The notes beneath the pieces were generated by a model. That model saw only the letters and a list, made by a program, of their open reading frames with translations. It made no database searches and had not been told where the DNA came from. Below, piece by piece: positions 46,145 through 54,389 of a stretch of 56,326 nt of DNA. Numbering within the stretch: the first letter of the stretch is position 1; every line of letters starts with the position of its first letter. The stretch lies in the NCBI RefSeq assembly GCF_001418655.1, contig NZ_LIQZ01000126.1, positions 1 through 56,326 on the forward strand. Reading direction: 5' to 3'. The translations under genes and the position numbers were made by a program. The DNA comes from Streptomyces phaeochromogenes. GTDB taxonomy: Bacteria > Actinomycetota > Actinomycetes > Streptomycetales > Streptomycetaceae.

Positions 46145-46915
46145 TTGACAGTTGCCACCGCCGCCGGACGAGATCTCTATCTCGACCTTCTCAAGAAGGT
46201 CGTCACCAACATGATCTACGAGGACCCCACGCATGCGGCGGGCCTCATCACGGACCCCCGTTTCGACCGGGAGGCTCGCGCGAGCGGTGAGGACTATCCG
46301 GTGGTCGCCCACACGATGATCGGGATGAAGCGGCTGGACAACATCCACGAGTGTCTCGAGGACGTACTGCGGGACGGCGTGCCGGGTGACTTCATCGAGA
46401 CCGGTGTGTGGCGCGGCGGTGCGTGCATCTTCGCGCGGGCCCTGCTCAAGGCCCATGGCGTGACGGACCGTACGGTGTGGGTCGCCGACTCCTTCGAGGG
46501 GTTTCCCACGACGCGGGCGGACGACCATCCGATGGACGTGGAGATGGACCTCCATCAGTACAACGAGGCGGTGAGCCTGCCCACCGGCCTGGAGACGGTG
46601 CGGGAGAACTTCGCCCGCTACGGGTTGCTGGACGACCAAGTCCGGTTCCTGCCGGGCTGGTTCAAGGACACCATGCCCACCGCGCCGGTCGAGCGCATCG
46701 CCGTCATGCGGCTCGACGGCGACTCGTACGGGGCCACCATGGACGTGCTCACGCACCTGTACGGGAAGCTGTCGCCCGGTGGCTACGTCATCGTCGACGA
46801 CTACTGCATCCCGGCCTGCCGACAGGCCGTGCACGATTTCCGGGACCGCCTGGGCATCAAGGACGAGATCCATCAGGTGGACCGGCAGGGTGCCTACTGG
46901 CGCAACGGTGGCTGA
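46145..46915 (+). CDS. tylF: Macrocin-type 3-O-methyltransferase (TylF/MycF)
   Basis: 256 aa, matching MycF/TylF (about 252-257). Catalyses the last mycinose step, 3-O-methylation of javose (macrocin to tylosin in the tylosin pathway). Seen: [16 protein letters not shown] (SAM site), [21 protein letters not shown] and [11 protein letters not shown], the last two supplying the Asp ligands for the essential metal. Start: TTG 46145, 6-7 bp after GGAGGAGG, giving a product that begins [20 protein letters not shown] like its homologues. An in-frame ATG at 46094 lies upstream of that ribosome-binding site and would add a basic tail absent from the family. Confidence 0.94.
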   Translation: MTVATAAGRDLYLDLLKKVVTNMIYEDPTHAAGLITDPRFDREARASGEDYPVVAHTMIGMKRLDNIHECLEDVLRDGVPGDFIETGVWRGGACIFARALLKAHGVTDRTVWVADSFEGFPTTRADDHPMDVEMDLHQYNEAVSLPTGLETVRENFARYGLLDDQVRFLPGWFKDTMPTAPVERIAVMRLDGDSYGATMDVLTHLYGKLSPGGYVIVDDYCIPACRQAVHDFRDRLGIKDEIHQVDRQGAYWRNGG

Positions 46916-46928
46916 GGAGAGGGGCGTC

Positions 46929-47546
46929 ATGCGCCCGCTCGGCATCGAAGGAGCCTGGGTGCTGGAACCCGAGGTGCATCCCGACCGTCGCGGCGAGTTC
47001 CACGAGTGGTACCAGGGCGAACGGTTCCGGCGTGCGACCGGGTACACGCTGCCCCTCGTACAGGCGAACGTCGCGGTCAACCGGCGCGGCGCGCTGCGCG
47101 GTATCCACTACACCCAACTGCCGCCCGGCCAGGCGAAGTACAGCGCCTGCGTGCAGGGCACGGGGATCGAGGTGGTCGTCGACATCCGTACCGGCTCGCC
47201 GACCTTCGGCCGGTGGGAGGCGGTGCCGGTGGACGAGCACAACCGCGTCGCCGTCTACGTGTCGGCGGGCTTGGGACGGGCGTTCTTCGCGCTGACGGAT
47301 CGCACCACGCTCATCTACTTCTGCTCGACGGGGTACGCCCCGCAGCTCGACCACGCGATCAGTCCGCTGGACCGTGACCTGGCGATCGACTGGCCCGAGG
47401 GGATCGAACCGGTGCTCTCCGCGCAGGACGCCGACGCGCCCACCCTCATGGAGGCGGAGCGGCTCGGGCTCCTCCCCTCCTACCGCGCCTACCGGGACCA
47501 CCACGCGCGGCTGTGCGGCGCGGGCGCCGCAGCTGGACCGGGATGA
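46929..47546 (+). CDS. tylJ: TDP-4-keto-6-deoxyglucose 3-epimerase (TylJ, RmlC-like)
   Basis: 205 aa cupin of the RmlC family. Inverts C3 of TDP-4-keto-6-deoxyglucose to the allo form, the committed step to 6-deoxy-D-allose. Seen: HPDRRGEFHEWYQG near residues 17-30, the catalytic His in RGALRGIHYTQLPPGQAKY, and the later YVSAGLGRAFFAL. TylJ, ChmJ and GerF are 3-epimerases without 5-epimerisation; the tyrosine that separates the two classes cannot be judged by eye. It starts 13 bp after the TylF stop. Confidence 0.92.
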   Translation: MRPLGIEGAWVLEPEVHPDRRGEFHEWYQGERFRRATGYTLPLVQANVAVNRRGALRGIHYTQLPPGQAKYSACVQGTGIEVVVDIRTGSPTFGRWEAVPVDEHNRVAVYVSAGLGRAFFALTDRTTLIYFCSTGYAPQLDHAISPLDRDLAIDWPEGIEPVLSAQDADAPTLMEAERLGLLPSYRAYRDHHARLCGAGAAAGPG

Positions 47547-47601
47547 GAACCGGGCCGCGGCACTCGCGCACGATCCGTACCGCTGATGGCAGGAAAGGCT
47601 C

Positions 47602-48828
47602 ATGACGTCCAACAGCTCCATCTCCGAGGTACCCCCTGAGGCCGGCGCGACGCGGCCGTACCCGTTCAGCACCGCCACAGGGCTGGACATGGATCCGCTG
47701 TACGCGTACCTGCGTGAACGCGAGCCGGTCTCGCGGGTCCGTATGCCGTACGGCGGTGAGGCATGGATGGTGACCCGGCACGCCGACGCCAAACTGGTGC
47801 TCAGCGACCCGAGGTTCAGCATGGCGGCGGGCGCGGGCAAGGACGTCCCCCGCCCCACCGAACAGTTGCTGGAGCCCGGCGGACTGGTCGCGATGGACCC
47901 GCCCGAGCACACCCGGCTGCGCCGGCTGGCGGGCCGTGCGTTCACCCATCGCCGGGTGGAGGGCATGCGCCCCTCGGTCGCCGCGCTCTCGAACCGGCTC
48001 GTGGACGAGATGACCGCCCGGGCCCCGTCCGCCGACCTGCTGGAAGCGATCGCGCTGCCGGTGTCGATCGGCGTCATCTGTGAGCTGCTCGGGGTGGACT
48101 ACGAGGACCGCCACATCTTCCAGCGGTTCTCCGACGCGCTGCTGTCGACGTCGATGGCCCCCGACGAGATCCGACGGTCGGGCGAGGAATTCGTCGCCTA
48201 CCTGGCCCAGTTGGTCGAGGAACGCCGCCAGTCCCCGACCGACGACCTGCTGGGGGCGATGGTCCATGCCCGCGACGACGAGGACAGCCTGTCCGAGAAC
48301 GAGCTGTACATGCTCGGGGCCGGGCTGCTGGTCGGCGGGTACGAGACGACGGCGGCCCAGATCGGGAACTTCACGTATCTGCTGCTGCGCGACCGCCGGT
48401 TGTACGAGTCGCTGGTCGCCGACCCGAGTCTGATCCACAACGCGGTGGAGGAACTGCTCCGCTTCACCCCGCTGACGACGGTGGACGGCTACGCGCGGAT
48501 CGCGCTCGAGGACGTCATGGTCGGGGACACGCTCATCCGCTCGGGGGATGCCGTGTTCACCTCAGTGGCCGCCGCCAATCTGGATCCGGAGGTCTTCCCC
48601 GGCCCCGACCGTCTCGACTTCGCCAGGGAACGCAACCCGCACCTCGGCTTCGGCCACGGCATCCACTACTGCATGGGCGCCCCCCTTGCCCGGCTGGAGA
48701 TCCAGGTGGTGCTGGACGTCCTCACACGGCGGCTGCCCGGACTGCGCCTGGCCGTCCCGGCGACGGACGTCCGCTGGCAACCGGGCCTGTTGCTGCGGGT
48801 ACCCGAACGACTGCCTGTCACATGGTGA
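47602..48828 (+). CDS. Cytochrome P450, macrolactone hydroxylase/epoxidase candidate (MycG/RosD type)
   Basis: 408 aa. Heme loop FGHGIHYCMG, I-helix GLLVGGYETTAAQIGNF and EELLRF are present. N-terminal RPYPFSTATGLDMDPLYAYLREREPVSRVRMPYGGEAWMVTR (given here as RPYPFSTATGLDMDPLYAYL followed by REREPVSRVRMPYGGEAW) resembles MycG (C14 hydroxylation and 12,13-epoxidation in mycinamicin) and RosD (12,13-epoxidation in rosamicin). Angolamycin-type products also carry a 12,13-epoxide. The site of oxidation is therefore inferred. ATG 47602 follows AGGAAAGG. The stop overlaps the start of the next reductase gene. Confidence 0.82.
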   Translation: MTSNSSISEVPPEAGATRPYPFSTATGLDMDPLYAYLREREPVSRVRMPYGGEAWMVTRHADAKLVLSDPRFSMAAGAGKDVPRPTEQLLEPGGLVAMDPPEHTRLRRLAGRAFTHRRVEGMRPSVAALSNRLVDEMTARAPSADLLEAIALPVSIGVICELLGVDYEDRHIFQRFSDALLSTSMAPDEIRRSGEEFVAYLAQLVEERRQSPTDDLLGAMVHARDDEDSLSENELYMLGAGLLVGGYETTAAQIGNFTYLLLRDRRLYESLVADPSLIHNAVEELLRFTPLTTVDGYARIALEDVMVGDTLIRSGDAVFTSVAAANLDPEVFPGPDRLDFARERNPHLGFGHGIHYCMGAPLARLEIQVVLDVLTRRLPGLRLAVPATDVRWQPGLLLRVPERLPVTW

Positions 48829-49862
48829 ACGGCCAGGTGCCCATGCGCGGGCCACGGCCCGGCGAGCCGAGGCCCGGTGCGGGGCCCGACGCGCACGGCC
48901 GTGTCCTCGTGCTCGGCGGCGCCGGCTACGTCGGGCGCCATGTGTGCGCCGCCTTCGCCGCCCGGGGCCGCGAAGTGGTGGTCGTGGGCCGCCGCCCGCC
49001 CGAGGAGCCGACGCCGTACCGCGTCGTCACCCTCGACGTGGCCGGTACCGACACAGGGACGCTGGCCGGTGTGCTGGACGCCGAGCGTCCGGACACGGTC
49101 GTCAACGCCATCGGCAGCATCTGGGGCCGGACGGACGCGCAGATGTGGTCCGCCACCGCGGTGCCCACCCTGCGGCTGCTGGACGCTCTGACGCTGATGT
49201 CCGCGTCACCGAGGCTCGTACACCTCGGCTCGGTCCTCGAATACGGTCCGGTGCCACCCGGCACATCGGTCGGCGGCGGCGCGACCCCGCGCCCGGACAC
49301 GGCCTACGGCAGGAGCAAGCTCGCCGCCAGCGAGGCGGTGCTGCGGAGCACCTCCGACGGCCTGGTGGAGGGTGTGGTGCTCAGGGTCTCGAACGTGTCG
49401 GGGCCCGGAACACCCCGGATCAGCCTGCTGGGCCAGGTGGCCGAGCGCCTGCTGATGACGGCCGGAACCGGTACGGAGGCGGTCGTGGAGCTCTCCCGGC
49501 TGCGGGCGCACAGGGACTACGTCGATGTGCGGGATGTGGCAGCCGCCGTCGTCGCCGCCGCCGGCGCACCGGTCGCCGCGGAACCCGTCGGCATCGGGCG
49601 GGGCGAGGCAGTCCCTGTCCGCGAGTTGGTCGACCTGTTCATCGAGGCAAGCGGAATTCCGGCCCGGGTGGTGGAACGCCCGGCGCCAGGCCGGGAGTTC
49701 GGTGGCCGGGAGGACTGGTTGCGGGTCGACATCGCCCCGGCGCGCACCCTGCTGGGCTGGGAGCCGCGCCGTTCACTGAAGGAGTCGGTCCGTGACTGCT
49801 GGCAGGAAATGGCCCGCGCGCACCGGTTCCGTACCACCCCATCGAATCGCTCTGGAGGTTGA
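48822..49862 (+). CDS. NDP-hexose 4-ketoreductase (EryBIV/TylCIV-like SDR)
   Basis: 346 aa. Rossmann motif [10 protein letters not shown] near residue 30, catalytic YxxxK in [13 protein letters not shown], and SSVLEY-type strand (LGSVLEYG). Similar in layout to EryBIV/TylCIV 4-ketoreductases. With the 2,3-dehydratase, TylB and TylM1 homologues it supplies the step that would reduce the 4-keto group of a 2-deoxy-3-amino sugar, as needed for D-angolosamine. The ATG at 48822 overlaps the P450 stop (ATGGTGA). An in-frame ATG 7 codons on is an alternative start. Downstream the aminotransferase starts 8 bp after its stop. The reductase class is secure; the sugar substrate is inferred. Confidence 0.82.
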   Translation: MVNGQVPMRGPRPGEPRPGAGPDAHGRVLVLGGAGYVGRHVCAAFAARGREVVVVGRRPPEEPTPYRVVTLDVAGTDTGTLAGVLDAERPDTVVNAIGSIWGRTDAQMWSATAVPTLRLLDALTLMSASPRLVHLGSVLEYGPVPPGTSVGGGATPRPDTAYGRSKLAASEAVLRSTSDGLVEGVVLRVSNVSGPGTPRISLLGQVAERLLMTAGTGTEAVVELSRLRAHRDYVDVRDVAAAVVAAAGAPVAAEPVGIGRGEAVPVRELVDLFIEASGIPARVVERPAPGREFGGREDWLRVDIAPARTLLGWEPRRSLKESVRDCWQEMARAHRFRTTPSNRSGG

Positions 49863-49869
49863 GCTCTCC

Positions 49870-50991
49870 GTGACCACCTACGTCTGGGACTACCTGGCGG
49901 AATACCAGAACGAACGCGCGGACCTCCTCGACGCCGTCGAGACCGTCTTCGGCTCCGGGCAATTGGTGCTCGGCCCCAGCGTGGAAGGCTTCGAGAAGGA
50001 CTTCGCGGACTACCACGGTGTTCGCCACTGCGCCGGTGTCGACAACGGCACCAACGCCGTCAAGCTGGGGCTGCAGGCACTCGGCGTCGGCCCCGGTGAC
50101 GAGGTCATCACCGTCGCCAACACGGCCGCGCCGACAGTGGTGGCCATCGACGGCACCGGTGCCACCCCCGTCTTCGTCGACGTCCGCGCCGACGACTACC
50201 TCATGGACGCCACGCAGGTCGCGGACGCCGTCACCCCCCGCACCAAGGCACTGTTGCCCGTGCATCTGTACGGGCAGTGTGTCGACATGGCCCCGCTGCG
50301 GAAAGTGGCCGAGGAGCACGGCCTGGTGGTACTGGAGGACTGTGCCCAGGCCCATGGCGCGCGCCACCACGGCGAGTTGGCCGGCACTCTCGGCGACGCC
50401 GCCGCCTTCTCCTTCTATCCCACGAAGGTGCTGGGCGCGTACGGCGACGGCGGAGCCGTACTCACCGACGACGAGAGTGTCGTCGGTGAGCTGCGCAGGC
50501 TGCGCTACTACGGCATGGAGGACGTCTACTACGTCGTCCAGACACCCGGTCACAACAGCCGGCTCGACGAGGTGCAGGCCGAGATCCTGCGCCGCAAACT
50601 CACCCGGCTCGACCGCTACATCGAGGGTCGGCGCGCGGTCGCCCGGCGCTACGCCGAAGGGCTGGCCGGCCTGACGACTTCACACGGGCTCGTGCTCCCG
50701 TCCACCACGCACGGCAACGACCATGTGTATTACGTGTATGTCGTCCGCCATCCCCGCCGCGATGAAATCATCGAGGCCCTGAAGGGGTACGGCATCTCAC
50801 TCAACATCAGCTATCCGTGGCCGGTGCACACCATGACCGGCTTTGCCCACCTGGGCTACACCAAGGGATCACTGCCCGTGACGGAGCAACTGGCGGACGA
50901 AATCTTCTCACTGCCGATGTACCCGACGCTTCCCCTCGACGTACAGGACAAGGTGATCGCGGCCCTGCATGAGGTGCTGCGCGCGCTCTGA
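49870..50991 (+). CDS. tylB: TDP-3-keto-deoxyhexose 3-aminotransferase (TylB/DesV type)
   Basis: 373 aa DegT/DnrJ/EryC1 family PLP enzyme. Installs the C3 amino group from glutamate. The PLP lysine is K186 in [37 protein letters not shown] and HLYGQCVDM are family hallmarks. The sequence, including the N-terminus [12 protein letters not shown], is very close to TylB. GTG 49870 has GGAGG 11 bp upstream. In tylosin this gene sits beside tylI; here it has moved to the other end of the cluster, 8 bp behind a 4-ketoreductase. It appears to be the last intact macrolide gene on this side. Confidence 0.95.
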   Translation: MTTYVWDYLAEYQNERADLLDAVETVFGSGQLVLGPSVEGFEKDFADYHGVRHCAGVDNGTNAVKLGLQALGVGPGDEVITVANTAAPTVVAIDGTGATPVFVDVRADDYLMDATQVADAVTPRTKALLPVHLYGQCVDMAPLRKVAEEHGLVVLEDCAQAHGARHHGELAGTLGDAAAFSFYPTKVLGAYGDGGAVLTDDESVVGELRRLRYYGMEDVYYVVQTPGHNSRLDEVQAEILRRKLTRLDRYIEGRRAVARRYAEGLAGLTTSHGLVLPSTTHGNDHVYYVYVVRHPRRDEIIEALKGYGISLNISYPWPVHTMTGFAHLGYTKGSLPVTEQLADEIFSLPMYPTLPLDVQDKVIAALHEVLRAL

Positions 50992-51059
50992 GGTGTTGCG
51001 GAAAGGTGGCCGCCGCGCGGAACCATCCGTCTCGTCTCCCCTGCCGGATACACTCCGCC

Positions 51060-51119
51060 ATCGCCACCAGGGGAAGAGTCGGCAAGCAGACCATCTACCG
51101 CTGGGGACCTCAAAGGGCG
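51060..51119 (+). pseudogene. Fragment of a TetR-family regulator (HTH recognition helix only)
   Basis: Twenty codons read IATRGRVGKQTIYRWGPQRA, matching the TetR helix-turn-helix consensus (IAxRAGVGKQTIYRWWPSKA). Nothing upstream or downstream completes a TetR protein and no sensible start is present. It is a relic in the 430-bp decayed stretch (50992-51422) between the macrolide and lasso clusters. Confidence 0.65.
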
Positions 51120-51342
51120 CGGCACTCTGCGAGGCCTTGCTGGACTTGGACGCGGCCGACGAGCGTGACGTCATCGGACTCCCCGACAGCGGTGGCCTGG
51201 AGCTGGACTGGAGAACGCCCGGATCGCGGACCACATCGTCGTCCTCGACCGGGGTCGCGTCCGTGAAGAGGGCGACTTCCGGACGCTGATGGCCCGCGAT
51301 GGCCTCTTCGCCGAGCTCTACCGCCTCGCCCAGAACCGGTGA
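51116..51342 (+). pseudogene. Remnant of an ABC transporter with the ATPase core deleted
   Basis: Two pieces in different frames abut near 51208. The first (51116-51208) reads LCEALLDLDAADERDVIGLP and ends GGLELD, like the linker before the first NBD strand. The second (51208-51342) reads LENARIADHIVVLDRGRVRE, EGDFRTLMARDGLFAELYRL, AQNR then stop, which is the stretch after the H-loop to the C-terminus of an ABC exporter. Everything between (Walker A, Q-loop, signature, Walker B) is missing. Lasso operons usually include such an exporter (D protein), so this may be what is left of one, although it now faces the operon tail-to-tail. Confidence 0.7.
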
Positions 51343-51350
51343 CCGCCCGG

Positions 51351-51409
51351 CCCTTTACACCTTTACAGCTGACGATCCCTTTACAGCCGGGGATCCCTTT
51401 ACAGCCGGT
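51351..51409. repeat. Short tandem repeat, about 18-bp unit
   Basis: Units of CCCTTTACAGCCGGGGAT occur at 51377-51394 and 51395-51409 (partial), preceded by diverged copies at 51351-51359 and 51360-51376. They fill the gap between the ABC remnant and the convergent peptidase gene. No known element is recognised. Confidence 0.7.
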
Positions 51410-51422
51410 GGCCCGCCGGGCC

Positions 51423-51869
51423 TCAGGGCTGCGTTTCCGGCAGCCGCCTCTCCGGCAGGGCGGCCGACACCACCATCATGCGCCGGTACTCCCCCGGCCG
51501 GTGCGGTTCTCCCACCGGGAGGCCGTCGACCTCCACCCAGGCGTGCGCGCGGAACGGCGCCGTGCGCACGCCTGTGCACCAGTCCGGCCAGACCCCGCGC
51601 ATACGGCACAGCAGCGCGGTGGCCACGGAACGCTGGAGGCAGCCCTCCCCTGCGCAACGCGCGCTGACCGCGACGACGGCCTCGCGGGAGGCGAGCGCCT
51701 GCCGGGTGGTGGCGGGGGCGGCCCCGCGCCGGACCACGCACAGGATGCGGCGGATGCGGCGCGGCTTGAGCGCAACGATCAGCCGGGCGGTGGCCGTGGC
51801 GAGGAGGGCGGCGGGACGGTGGCGCAGGGGCAGGCGGCTGCGGGTGGCGGGCACCATGGGCTGGCTCAT
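51423..51869 (-). CDS. Lasso peptide leader peptidase B2 (transglutaminase-like)
   Basis: 148 aa. Bacterial transglutaminase-like cysteine protease of the lasso B2 family, which cuts the leader from the precursor just before Gly1 of the core. Catalytic triad visible as C77 (GEGCLQRSVATALL), H109 (FRAHAWVEVDG) and D115. The N-terminal half is basic and hydrophobic, as usual. The ATG at 51869 overlaps the B1 stop (ATGA), so it is coupled. It is the last gene of the operon; no transporter follows on this strand. Confidence 0.92.
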   Translation of the reverse strand: MSQPMVPATRSRLPLRHRPAALLATATARLIVALKPRRIRRILCVVRRGAAPATTRQALASREAVVAVSARCAGEGCLQRSVATALLCRMRGVWPDWCTGVRTAPFRAHAWVEVDGLPVGEPHRPGEYRRMMVVSAALPERRLPETQP

Positions 51870-52129
51870 GCGGGCACCACCAGCCGGGCTTCGATCAGCG
51901 CGCGCCTGATCGAGTCCGTGTCGGCGTCGGCGCGCTCGGCGGTGAGCCGGGGGTAGGCCTCGCACAAAGCGCGGGCCATGTCCGGTGGTTCGGCGCCGTC
52001 GATGAGGCCGCGCAGGACGAGCGCCGCGGTGTGGTTGAGCTGCCAGTACCGGCCGGTGACCTCATCGAGCAGCACCATGCCGTCCGCTGTGTCCGTCGCG
52101 CAGACATCGGGTCGCAGGCTCAGGCTCAC
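51866..52129 (-). CDS. Lasso peptide RRE protein B1 (PqqD-like)
   Basis: 87 aa. PqqD-like RiPP recognition element that binds the precursor leader and presents it to the B2 peptidase. Typical features: MVLLDEVTGRYWQLNHTAALVLRGL, where the YWQLN strand and the following helix form the leader-binding cleft. The GTG at 52129 overlaps the cyclase stop (GTGA). Separate B1 and B2 genes are the actinobacterial arrangement. Confidence 0.93.
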   Translation of the reverse strand: MSLSLRPDVCATDTADGMVLLDEVTGRYWQLNHTAALVLRGLIDGAEPPDMARALCEAYPRLTAERADADTDSIRRALIEARLVVPA

Positions 52130-54009
52130 GGCGCTCCTTCGGCGATCGCGGTGCTCGGCGGGCGGGTGCGCTCGGGGCGGGCACGGAGCCAGATCTCGCT
52201 GCCCAGACTGGAGCTGAGGGAGCGCAGCCCCTCCGGGGTGGGGTGCACTCCGAGCAGGGACGCCCGGACGGCGGCGTCGTCGATCAGTCCGGCCCGGGCG
52301 AGCCGCGAGCCTTCGAAGATCTCGACCAGGGCGGCGCGGTTGTGGCGCAGACTGACGTGGAAGTCCGTGCTGTACTCGCCCTTGGTCTGCCGGCGCAGGA
52401 CGTCGTCGGGCACGATGCCGCGCACCGCCTCGGCGAGCACCGGCTTGTACCGGCCGGGCGTGCTCCGCTCGGCCACGCGGATGGCCAGGGCCGCCTCTAT
52501 CACCTGGTCGTCGAGGTAGGGCGCGGCCTGCCCCAGGCCACTGCGGGAGGTCACCTGATCCAGTAGCCGCAGGCCACGCCCACCGGTCCGTACGCAGACG
52601 AGGGCCGTGTGCTGTCCGCGCTGGGGCGCGAGCGGCTCGGCGGCCTCGGCCGCTTCCCGGAGCAGGCTCTGCACGGCCGAGGCCGCGTCGCGGGTCGCCC
52701 ACGGCGGCATGCGCAGCTCCACCCCCCACGCCGTCGAGGGGGCCCCGCGGACCAGGGCCGCCGAGGGAGGCTCGGCGGCGGTGAGGCCCTGTGCCCATGC
52801 GGCCAGCCACTGGCCGAACGTCCTGCGGTCCGCGAGCTGCCGCAGCAGTTGCCCGAACGGCCAGTGCTGGGAGGCGCGTTGCGTACGGATACGGGCATAC
52901 GCCGCCAGCGGGTGTCGTCGGACGTAGTCGTGCAGGTGTGGGGGAAACGTGCTGAACAGCTCGTCTCCGCCGCCGCCCATCAGGTGCAGGCGCGACCCTC
53001 GGCCGGTCATCAGGCGGCAGAGCGCAGCCATCCTGGCGCCGTCGCGCACCCATGGTCCTGGCTCGTCGGTGGGGCCGGCGTCGCCGGTGAGAGCCGTCAA
53101 GTCGCTGTACCAGAGGGGCCATTGGTCGCGGGTGGGAGTGACGTGCTCGCTGTCGGGAAGACTGGCGGCGGCACGGGCGGCCCACACCGCGTCGTCGTTC
53201 TCCGGGTCGAGACTTCGCCAGCCCAGCGTCACCAGCTTGGCTCCGGCCGGCCGAGCCCGCTCCTGCTCGTGGGCGGTCAGGAAACACAGGCTGGTGGAGT
53301 CCAGGCCGCCCGACAGATCCGCGCTCACGGTGCCCCCGTCGGCCGTGCAGGAGCCCACTGCGGCGGTCAGCGCCGCACGCACCGCGGGCACTCCCTCCCG
53401 CCACGCGCGCTGCGGCTCCGGTGGAGTCCACCACCGCTGGGTCCGGGTCCGCCCGTCCGCGTCCATCAGCAGACAGTCGAAGGACGGCACTGCTTCCACG
53501 CCCTGCCACACACAGCGGTCGTCCAGCGGATACGGAAGCGGCGAGGCGAGCAGGTGAGCGGCCAGGAGCCGTTCGTCAGGGGCCGCTCCGGTCACGGCGG
53601 CGAGCCGGTCCGCCCTGTCGGCGGCCACGCACACTCCGCCCACCCGCGTGTGAAAGAGCCGCCGCACCCCGGACGCACTCCCCCGGGCCCGGACCGAACC
53701 GTCCACGGAGGCAAGGAGATGGAAGCTTCCCGCCAGGCCGTGGGCGATCCCCTCCACGTCCCCGATGTCCCGCAGCCGTCTCGCCCGCGCGGACAGCGCC
53801 TCGGCGGTGACCGGACAGCGCCCGATCACCGCGACTCGCCGCGCCCCTGCCGCGCCCACCGTCACCAGTCCGTCCGGCCAACTGCCGAGCAGCCACGGCC
53901 GACCGGAGTGGTGGGTGATGGTCTCGGTGACCCAGGGACGCAGGAGCCGCGCCGCGGCCACACCGGATTCGCCGTCCGGAAGGATCGTGAACCACACGTC
54001 ACCGCTCAT
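52126..54009 (-). CDS. Lasso peptide cyclase C (asparagine synthetase-like)
   Basis: 627 aa, the normal length for lasso cyclases. Activates the side-chain carboxylate of the ring-forming acidic residue by adenylation and closes the macrolactam with the core N-terminus. Residues 1-200 are the glutaminase-like domain without the N-terminal catalytic Cys2 of true asparagine synthetase (it starts MSGDVW). The ATP-binding PP-loop is SGGLDS at 233-238, followed by GGGGDELFS and the C-terminal KGEYSTDFH segment. ATG 54009. It lies 34 bp downstream of the precursor gene. Confidence 0.94.
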   Translation of the reverse strand: MSGDVWFTILPDGESGVAAARLLRPWVTETITHHSGRPWLLGSWPDGLVTVGAAGARRVAVIGRCPVTAEALSARARRLRDIGDVEGIAHGLAGSFHLLASVDGSVRARGSASGVRRLFHTRVGGVCVAADRADRLAAVTGAAPDERLLAAHLLASPLPYPLDDRCVWQGVEAVPSFDCLLMDADGRTRTQRWWTPPEPQRAWREGVPAVRAALTAAVGSCTADGGTVSADLSGGLDSTSLCFLTAHEQERARPAGAKLVTLGWRSLDPENDDAVWAARAAASLPDSEHVTPTRDQWPLWYSDLTALTGDAGPTDEPGPWVRDGARMAALCRLMTGRGSRLHLMGGGGDELFSTFPPHLHDYVRRHPLAAYARIRTQRASQHWPFGQLLRQLADRRTFGQWLAAWAQGLTAAEPPSAALVRGAPSTAWGVELRMPPWATRDAASAVQSLLREAAEAAEPLAPQRGQHTALVCVRTGGRGLRLLDQVTSRSGLGQAAPYLDDQVIEAALAIRVAERSTPGRYKPVLAEAVRGIVPDDVLRRQTKGEYSTDFHVSLRHNRAALVEIFEGSRLARAGLIDDAAVRASLLGVHPTPEGLRSLSSSLGSEIWLRARPERTRPPSTAIAEGAP

Positions 54010-54043
54010 GGCACGTCACCCATCATGTGCTGTCGGTCTGGGA

Positions 54044-54181
54044 TCAGTTGGGGCCGAGGTACCACTCATAGGGCGGGAATCCGCCCTCGTAGTGCGCGCC
54101 CAGGGCCTCGCCGCGGGTCAGCTCGGCGAAGTCACCGACTTCCACCATGGCCGGCGGTTCGTACACTTCGTCGTGCTGCAT
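54044..54181 (-). CDS. Lasso peptide precursor A (23-residue leader, 22-residue core)
   Basis: 45 aa. The leader shows the RRE-binding motif YxxP-x-(L/M)-xxx-G-x-F-xxx-T with Y7, P10, M12, G16, F18 and T22; Thr at -2 is the conserved residue before cleavage. The predicted core starts at Gly24: ring GEALGAHYE, tail GGFPPYEWYLGPN. Only Glu9 of the core is correctly spaced (7-9) for a macrolactam with Gly1, so a nine-residue ring is expected. There is no Cys, so a class II lasso peptide. By hand, the neutral monoisotopic mass with one water lost is about 2405.08 Da. Bulky Phe12, Tyr15, Trp17 and Tyr18 could act as plugs. ATG 54181 has GGGAGGA upstream. Confidence 0.92.
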   Translation of the reverse strand: MQHDEVYEPPAMVEVGDFAELTRGEALGAHYEGGFPPYEWYLGPN

Positions 54182-54389
54182 GAAGGTCCTCCCTTGCTTC
54201 CGCTGATGGCGTGTAACCCACACCGCTGCGGAAATTGCCCACGACATTTCGGCACTACGCCGACCTGCGGTATCTCCCACACGATGGAGTGAATCCCTCC
54301 CTGTCACGGCCCGGCGCGGGCAGCTCCCGTGGTGTGGGTGGCGACAGCATTCCCGGCGTGATCGTCGGCGCTCGCCCCGCCGGATCAGG
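54182..54389. promoter_or_regulatory. Upstream region of the lasso operon
   Basis: 208 bp between the precursor start and the NUDIX remnant. It contains the ribosome-binding site of the precursor and is AT-richer near 54205-54260, so the operon promoter is probably here. I cannot assign -35/-10 boxes with confidence and see no gene. Confidence 0.45.

Noticed and set aside
51423..51741. Alternative frame with AVKGS repeats overlapping the B2 gene
   Set aside because: It is an out-of-frame reading of the 18-bp tandem repeat and the peptidase gene; the B2 frame has the Cys-His-Asp triad.
54044..54181. Core Glu2 or Glu16 as the ring-closing residue of the lasso peptide
   Set aside because: Known lasso rings contain 7 to 9 residues; only Glu9 fits.
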